A stretch of 34,593 nt of DNA from Pseudocoprococcus catus (GTDB lineage: Bacteria > Bacillota > Clostridia > Lachnospirales > Lachnospiraceae): contig NZ_JAAXCM010000030.1 in the NCBI RefSeq assembly GCF_019734885.1, forward strand, positions 1 to 34,593, written 5' to 3'. The stretch's first letter is position 1. Every line of letters begins with the position of its first letter. This document shows positions 30,679 to 34,593 of the stretch, piece after piece. The position numbers were made by a program, and so were the translations under genes. The notes beneath the pieces were generated by a model. The model saw only the letters and a list, made by a program, of their open reading frames with translations. It was not told where the DNA came from and did not search any database.

Positions 30679-33113
30679 GCGCCTGCCACCTCCTCCGGTT
30701 TGGTTGTCATTACACGGTAAAGCTCGGTATCTTTCGGGAAACGGTCAATGAATGGCAGCACCACATTTCCGTAAAAGATAAGTCCCTCGCCCGCTTCGGA
30801 GTGGGTCACATACTTCATCTGCTGTGGGGAGATATTGAGCTGCTTTGCAAGGATAGCCCGGTCGCCCGCCGCCTGATTGAGCATGAGGACAAAATCGGAG
30901 TTTTCAAAGATGTTCTCTACCTCGCGGCTTGATAACAGGTCTTTGACGTTCTGCGTAATGGCGGTCGGTATGCCGCCCCATTTACGAAAACGCTTCCAAA
31001 TTTCCACGGAATAGGCTGCGGTCTGTTCCTCTTTGAGCAGCAAGTGAAATTCGTCCATGTAGTAGCGGGTGGATTTCTTTTCGGCACGGTTTACGGTCAC
31101 TCTGTTCCACACCTGATCCTGCACAATGAGCATACCTAACTTTTTGAGCTGCTTTCCAAGCTGCTTAATGTCAAAGCAGACAAGGCGGTTTGTCAGCTCC
31201 ACGTTGGTACGGTGGTTAAAGACGTTGAGAGAGCCGGAAACATACAATTCCAACGCTGCCGCAATGCGGGCGGCTTCGGGTTCGGGCTGTTTCAAAAGCT
31301 CGTCGTAAAGGTCGCCCAAGATAGGCATTTTCGCCGGGTCGGGGTCAGCAAGGAACGGTCGGTAAACATTTCTCACGGCGCGGTCAATGACGGTCTTTTC
31401 CACGGGCTGCAAGCCCTCCTTGCCACCAATGACAAGCTCGCACAAGGACAGGATAAAATCGGATTTCAGCGCAAGCGGGTTGTCGTCCTCGGAGTAGTTG
31501 AGGTTAATATCCATAGGATTTACATACTGCGGCTTTCCGTCAATGCCCCTGCCGGTCGGGGACAGTCGGATAACCTGTCCGTTCAACCGCTGCACAAGGG
31601 AAAAATACTCGGCTTCCGGGTCGCAGATGATAATGTCGTCGTCGGTAATGAGAAAGGCGTTTGCCATTTCACGTTTCGCCGCAAAGGATTTACCGCTGCC
31701 CGGTGTTCCCAAGATAAGCCCGTTTGGATTTTTGAGCTGCTTTCGGTCGCAGAGTATCATGTTGTTAGACAGGGCATTTAAGCCGTAGTACAACGCTGCA
31801 CCTGTCTGAAAAAGCTCCTGCGTGATAAAGGGAATAAAAATAGCGGTGCTTGATGTGGTCAGTCCCCGCTGAATGGGGATAAGGTTTTCCCCAAGCGGAA
31901 TACTGCTCATAAAGCCCGCTTCCTGCATATAGTCAAGGCGGGTCAAAGCGCAGTTGTTTTTCTGTGCAATGCCCGCCGTAGCGAATATGTCATTATCCAG
32001 TTTTCTTTTTGTGTCTGCCATGTTCACCACAAGGAACGTCAAGAGAAACATTCGCTCGTTGCGGCTCTGTAAGTCCTGCAAGAGATTTTTCGCTTCGCTG
32101 CCGAATGTGGCAAGGTCAGACGGGATTATATCCATGTCGTAGCCGCTGCGTACCGCTTTTTTCTGTTCCTCGATTTTCATTTTATCAAGGTCGGTGATCT
32201 TCCTCTTAATGGTCTTGATTGCTTCGGTCTGGTCGATACTGCGGATATGCAGATTTACCATAACGCCGTTTTCCAAGTCCAACACGTCAGATAAGATACG
32301 GTCGTTAAGTTCCGGTGCAAGGATTTCAAAGAACGATACCGCACCGATTTTCTGTCCCATGCGGAAATACCGTCCGTCACCGAAACGGAAAGAGGACGGG
32401 GCGATAAAGTCCTTTGTGGTAAGCCCGGACGGGATAAGCCATTCCCAAGAAAAGCAAAACGGCTCGCCCTGTGGGTGGAAAATGCCATGCAGCACTTCCA
32501 AGCGTTCATAGCCTGTCATGGGGCGGGCAGACACGCCAAGCACCTTGAAGTTATTGAGTATGTCGGTTTCAATCCGGGCAAGGCGGGATTTTGCCGCGCT
32601 CATGCTGTCGGCTTCAATGGAAAATGTGATGTATTTTGCTTTCACAAGTCCGTTATTGCCCTTTGCAAGCTGATTTTTCAGCATATCCGAATACTCGGTA
32701 CGAATAGAGTTAAAAGCGTCATTCTGTACCGGGATATGGATAGCGTTTTCTGCGTCGCTGCCGCGCCCGCCCTGATTGATGAAAGAGAGCTGCACCTGTA
32801 CGCTTGCGTCAAAGTAGTTGAGAAAATCGCACCAGTTTTCAAAAATGGCGGTCTTGTCGTCTGCCTGTGCAAGCTGATAGTTGATGTCCTCAAAGGCAAC
32901 GGTCTTGCTGTACCGCTTGCCGGAAACATGGCAGATACCGTCCGGGTACATCTGCACATAGGGAATGGTCTGCTGTGCGGTGTGGGGCTTTCCGTCGCCC
33001 TTTGCTTTCTGTATCACTTCCGCGATCTGTTTCTTTTCAGCACGGGTCAGCTTCCGTTTAGTCTTTCCTGCGGGGCGTTTTGCCTGCGTCTTTTTTTCGG
33101 TTGCCTTTTGCAA
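30675..33113 (-). CDS. VirB4-like conjugation ATPase
   Basis: An 812-residue ATPase that powers assembly or substrate passage of the type IV secretion channel at the inner face of the membrane. Walker A is LGTPGSGKSFAAKREM (about 468), Walker B RYYMDEFHLLL; AITQNVKDLLSSREVENIFE follows, as in VirB4/TraE proteins. I choose a TTG start at 33113, because GGAGG lies 9 bases upstream; the longer frame from ATG 33161 has no ribosome site. Even so the first residues overlap prgI by 56 bases. The N-terminal 40 residues are very basic. No lesion. Confidence 0.93.
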   Translation of the reverse strand: MQKATEKKTQAKRPAGKTKRKLTRAEKKQIAEVIQKAKGDGKPHTAQQTIPYVQMYPDGICHVSGKRYSKTVAFEDINYQLAQADDKTAIFENWCDFLNYFDASVQVQLSFINQGGRGSDAENAIHIPVQNDAFNSIRTEYSDMLKNQLAKGNNGLVKAKYITFSIEADSMSAAKSRLARIETDILNNFKVLGVSARPMTGYERLEVLHGIFHPQGEPFCFSWEWLIPSGLTTKDFIAPSSFRFGDGRYFRMGQKIGAVSFFEILAPELNDRILSDVLDLENGVMVNLHIRSIDQTEAIKTIKRKITDLDKMKIEEQKKAVRSGYDMDIIPSDLATFGSEAKNLLQDLQSRNERMFLLTFLVVNMADTKRKLDNDIFATAGIAQKNNCALTRLDYMQEAGFMSSIPLGENLIPIQRGLTTSSTAIFIPFITQELFQTGAALYYGLNALSNNMILCDRKQLKNPNGLILGTPGSGKSFAAKREMANAFLITDDDIIICDPEAEYFSLVQRLNGQVIRLSPTGRGIDGKPQYVNPMDINLNYSEDDNPLALKSDFILSLCELVIGGKEGLQPVEKTVIDRAVRNVYRPFLADPDPAKMPILGDLYDELLKQPEPEAARIAAALELYVSGSLNVFNHRTNVELTNRLVCFDIKQLGKQLKKLGMLIVQDQVWNRVTVNRAEKKSTRYYMDEFHLLLKEEQTAAYSVEIWKRFRKWGGIPTAITQNVKDLLSSREVENIFENSDFVLMLNQAAGDRAILAKQLNISPQQMKYVTHSEAGEGLIFYGNVVLPFIDRFPKDTELYRVMTTKPEEVAGA

Positions 33114-33465
33114 TCGCTGATACCTCCTTTTCCAATTTTGCCTGCCGTTCGATAACGGCATAGAAATTCTGTGTCTGATAGGGGCGTTCCTTTGGTCGGG
33201 TGAATTTTGTATTGATGATGTTTCGTATCACCACTTCAAGGGGCTGCCCGTGTTTTTCATACATGGCAAAGAGAAAACACGGGAGCATTACCACAATCAT
33301 CACCATAGCGGCAAGGCTCGTCCCTGCGCTGTCTTTGAACAGGAAAAACAGCGGCAAGCCAAGAGCCAACGCCGCCGCAAAGAAAATGAGCTGCCGTTTG
33401 GTAAGATTGAACGCTACCTTTGTTTTTACCTTTGTTAGGTCTTTGGGTACGGGTACATACGCCAA
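33058..33465 (-). CDS. PrgI-family membrane protein (VirB3-like)
   Basis: A 135-residue protein with two adjacent membrane helices (LIFFAAALALGLPLFFLF and LAAMVMIVVMLPCFLFAMYE) and a basic cytoplasmic tail. It starts MAYVPVPKDLTKVKTKVAFN, which is the PrgI family start, and has AAAGGAGGTT upstream. In Gram-positive transfer systems PrgI sits beside VirB4 and is the VirB3 counterpart. It overlaps the VirB4 start and follows the VirB6-like stop after 17 bases. Confidence 0.9.
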   Translation of the reverse strand: MAYVPVPKDLTKVKTKVAFNLTKRQLIFFAAALALGLPLFFLFKDSAGTSLAAMVMIVVMLPCFLFAMYEKHGQPLEVVIRNIINTKFTRPKERPYQTQNFYAVIERQAKLEKEVSAIAKGNRKKDAGKTPRRKD

Positions 33466-33482
33466 GAAAAAACCTCCTTTCG

Positions 33483-34352
33483 TTAGTGTGCGTTGAAGAT
33501 TGATTTTGCAAGTGCGCCGGTCTTAAACAGGGAGAAACAGAGGATAACGGTATAGGCGGCGATTGAAAAAATCGCACTGTGTAAGTTGTCCGCTACCGTC
33601 AGCGTGTTCACAAGCACCGCATAAATGCCGACACATATCATAATGAGGAAGCCTTGAAAACCAAGTGCGAACAGGGATTTTAGGTAGTTGTTTCCTATCT
33701 GTCCCCATTCCCGGTTTGTCATGGTCGCAAACGGGATAGGCGATACCGAACAGTAAAGGTAAATCTCTATCATTCTTCCGTAGAGGATAACGGTTATCAG
33801 CACGGACATGATTTTCATGCACAAGCTCACAAGGCTTGTTTCCATGACAAGCAAGAGAAGTTCGGGGATTTCCATAGCGTCAAGCCCGTCCTGCATGGAC
33901 GACAGGGCGGCGGTCACGTCAATGTTCGTGTTACCGCTGATCACCCCTGCCGCACCGGAAACGACACGCTGTGCCACGTCAAATACCGCCATGGTAATAT
34001 CAAAGGTGTGGGTGACAAGGTACACCGCCACCCACGCCTTGAAAAACCACTTAAAGAACATGAACGTGTCAACGTCGTGCATATTGTTCTTTTCCGTTAC
34101 CATGCTGATAAGCTCCACGCATAGGACGTAGGTAATGACAAGCCCCGCAATGGGGATAATCACATTCTCCGATAAGGTCTGTATCATGGAAAATATGCTT
34201 GCGTTCCACCCTTGCGGGGTCTTGCCTACCTCGGTAGCTATCGTACCGACTTTTTCGTTTACGTCCCCGAACATAGTTGACAGATTACCGTTTATCGCTC
34301 CGATAAGGATTTCCTTTATCCATTCGTTAATCGCGTCAAGTATGCTCTGCAT
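33483..34352 (-). CDS. VirB6/TrbL-like channel protein
   Basis: A 289-residue polytopic membrane protein. After an amphipathic N-terminus (MQSILDAINEWIKEILIGAI) it has about six hydrophobic segments, among them IIPIAGLVITYVLCVELISM, FFKWFFKAWVAVYLVTHTF, MKIMSVLITVILYGRMIEIY, GFLIMICVGIYAVLVNTLTV and IAAYTVILCFSLFKTG. This is the CD0411/VirB6-like protein of Tn1549-type elements, thought to form the inner-membrane pore. It lies 17 bases upstream of prgI and 19 bases after the Maff2 remnant. Confidence 0.9.
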   Translation of the reverse strand: MQSILDAINEWIKEILIGAINGNLSTMFGDVNEKVGTIATEVGKTPQGWNASIFSMIQTLSENVIIPIAGLVITYVLCVELISMVTEKNNMHDVDTFMFFKWFFKAWVAVYLVTHTFDITMAVFDVAQRVVSGAAGVISGNTNIDVTAALSSMQDGLDAMEIPELLLLVMETSLVSLCMKIMSVLITVILYGRMIEIYLYCSVSPIPFATMTNREWGQIGNNYLKSLFALGFQGFLIMICVGIYAVLVNTLTVADNLHSAIFSIAAYTVILCFSLFKTGALAKSIFNAH

Positions 34353-34371
34353 AAGCCTTTACCCGTGCTTC

Positions 34372-34458
34372 TTAACCGAACAAGCCGGAAAGCAGAGGTA
34401 CAAGGGTCGCACCGATGAGGGCAACACCACCGCCAGCCATGAGCTGTTTTATCCCCAA
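34372..34458 (-). pseudogene. Maff2-family small membrane protein, C-terminal fragment
   Basis: The last residues read GIKQLMAGGGVALIGATLVP then LLSGLFG, matching from memory the end of Maff2 proteins, roughly 70-residue holin-like membrane proteins just upstream of the VirB6 gene in these operons. In frame upstream the match stops at GIKQLM, and a TAA lies at 34461-34459. Translation could restart at the internal ATG (34440), giving 22 residues. The N-terminal two thirds have been replaced by unrelated DNA, so the gene is broken here or the sequence is rearranged. Confidence 0.6.
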
Positions 34459-34593
34459 TTAGGTGTAAAACTCTGCTCGATGGCGGGCGGCGGCGTACAA
34501 AAAATCTATATGGTATTTTTTAAGAGAACCGTCCCGGCGGGACAGGTCAGGCAGTGACCTGTTCCACCTCCGGGATGGGTTTGAGATTAAAAT
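34459..34593 (-). CDS. unrecognised ORF end running off the window
   Basis: An open frame of 44 codons enters from the right edge and stops at 34459, directly before the Maff2 fragment and in the same frame. It ends SLKKYHIDFLYAAARHRAEF then YT, with an Arg-rich middle. The DNA has two tight palindromes (minus strand ACAGGTCA-CTGCC-TGACCTGT and GTCCC-GCC-GGGAC, 34531-34562), which suggests a mobile-element end rather than a normal gene. I recognise no family. Confidence 0.35.
   Translation of the reverse strand: MLISNPSRRWNRSLPDLSRRDGSLKKYHIDFLYAAARHRAEFYT

Larger units (their letters stand above)
3946..34593. mobile_element. Tn1549-like integrative conjugative element (Tn916 superfamily), partial
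   Basis: The element begins near 3946 and continues past the right edge. Integration genes are at one end (int, xis, HTH_16, sigma-like), then cargo, then XRE-MobC-relaxase rightward, then a long leftward transfer operon (VirB6-like, PrgI, VirB4, CHAP, DUF4315/DUF4366, TopB, Ard fusion, TTRAP, Cys-rich VLP). This order and these families are those of Tn1549-type elements. The backbone is visibly more GC-rich than the flank, and the cargo is intermediate. A VirD4-type coupling protein and the far end are expected beyond 34593. Confidence 0.88.

Noticed and set aside
33114-33161. ATG start of VirB4 at 33161
   Set aside because: No ribosome site, and it lengthens the overlap with prgI to 104 bases; TTG 33113 has GGAGG at 9 bases.
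34459-34593. 3' end of a group II intron interrupting Maff2
   Set aside because: The palindromes do not form a domain V with a GNRA-type loop, and no maturase is visible.
1-34593. CRISPR arrays, tRNA or rRNA genes
   Set aside because: No regularly spaced repeats and no recognisable tRNA or rRNA stretch were seen on either strand.

Overview
The window looks like a gut Clostridia genome, most likely Lachnospiraceae. That is inferred from family content: a LytTR/GHKL two-component pair, a class II lanthipeptide locus, a Tn916/Tn1549-superfamily conjugative element, and an AT-rich flank beside a more GC-rich element. No rRNA, tRNA or CRISPR array was seen.

Layout. (1) Positions 1-120 look like the right end of an IS200/IS605-type element with the omega-RNA-like scaffold that follows tnpB. 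(2) Positions 257-3945 are a chromosomal lanthipeptide-like locus: LytTR response regulator, AgrC-like histidine kinase, a 44-codon precursor-like peptide, a perfect 16-bp hairpin, and the N-terminal half of a LanM synthetase. (3) lanM is cut near 3945 by an integrative conjugative element (ICE) that runs off the right edge. (4) The ICE integration end holds Tn916 DR2-like arm sites, a Tn916-type integrase, Xis, a HTH_16 protein and a sigma-like protein. (5) Positions 7.2-15.0 kb are cargo: a Cys-rich KTR protein, a heterodimeric ABC transporter, a complete ECF-type transporter (double ATPase, EcfT, MptD-like S component) and an AraC regulator. The closest analogy known to me is the importer part of siderophore loci such as equibactin or yersiniabactin, so metal-chelate or haem uptake is a reasonable but unproven guess. 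(6) Positions 15.2-18.0 kb read rightward: XRE regulator, oriT-like repeats, MobC, MOBP relaxase and an AT-rich orphan gene. (7) From 34.6 back to 18.2 kb, read leftward, is the transfer operon: Maff2 remnant, VirB6-like, PrgI, VirB4, C5 DNA methyltransferase, Mom-like protein, CHAP hydrolase, DUF4315, DUF4366, small Cys protein, topoisomerase III, a 1247-aa ArdA/ArdC/YodL fusion, a hypothetical protein, TTRAP and Cys-rich VLP.

How it works together. Int and Xis excise the element. MobC and the relaxase nick at an oriT just upstream of mobC. The VirB4/VirB6/PrgI/CHAP proteins build the mating channel. TopB, the Ard fusion, the methyltransferase and the Mom-like protein probably help the DNA survive entry into a new host. 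The cargo would give the recipient an uptake system under its own AraC regulator.

Most notable: the lanthipeptide-like peptide with a 14-residue Cys-Cys tail beside an AgrC/LytTR pair; the ICE inserted in its lanM; and two perfect inverted 35-bp copies of an oriT-like module, one before mobC and one before the anti-restriction fusion.
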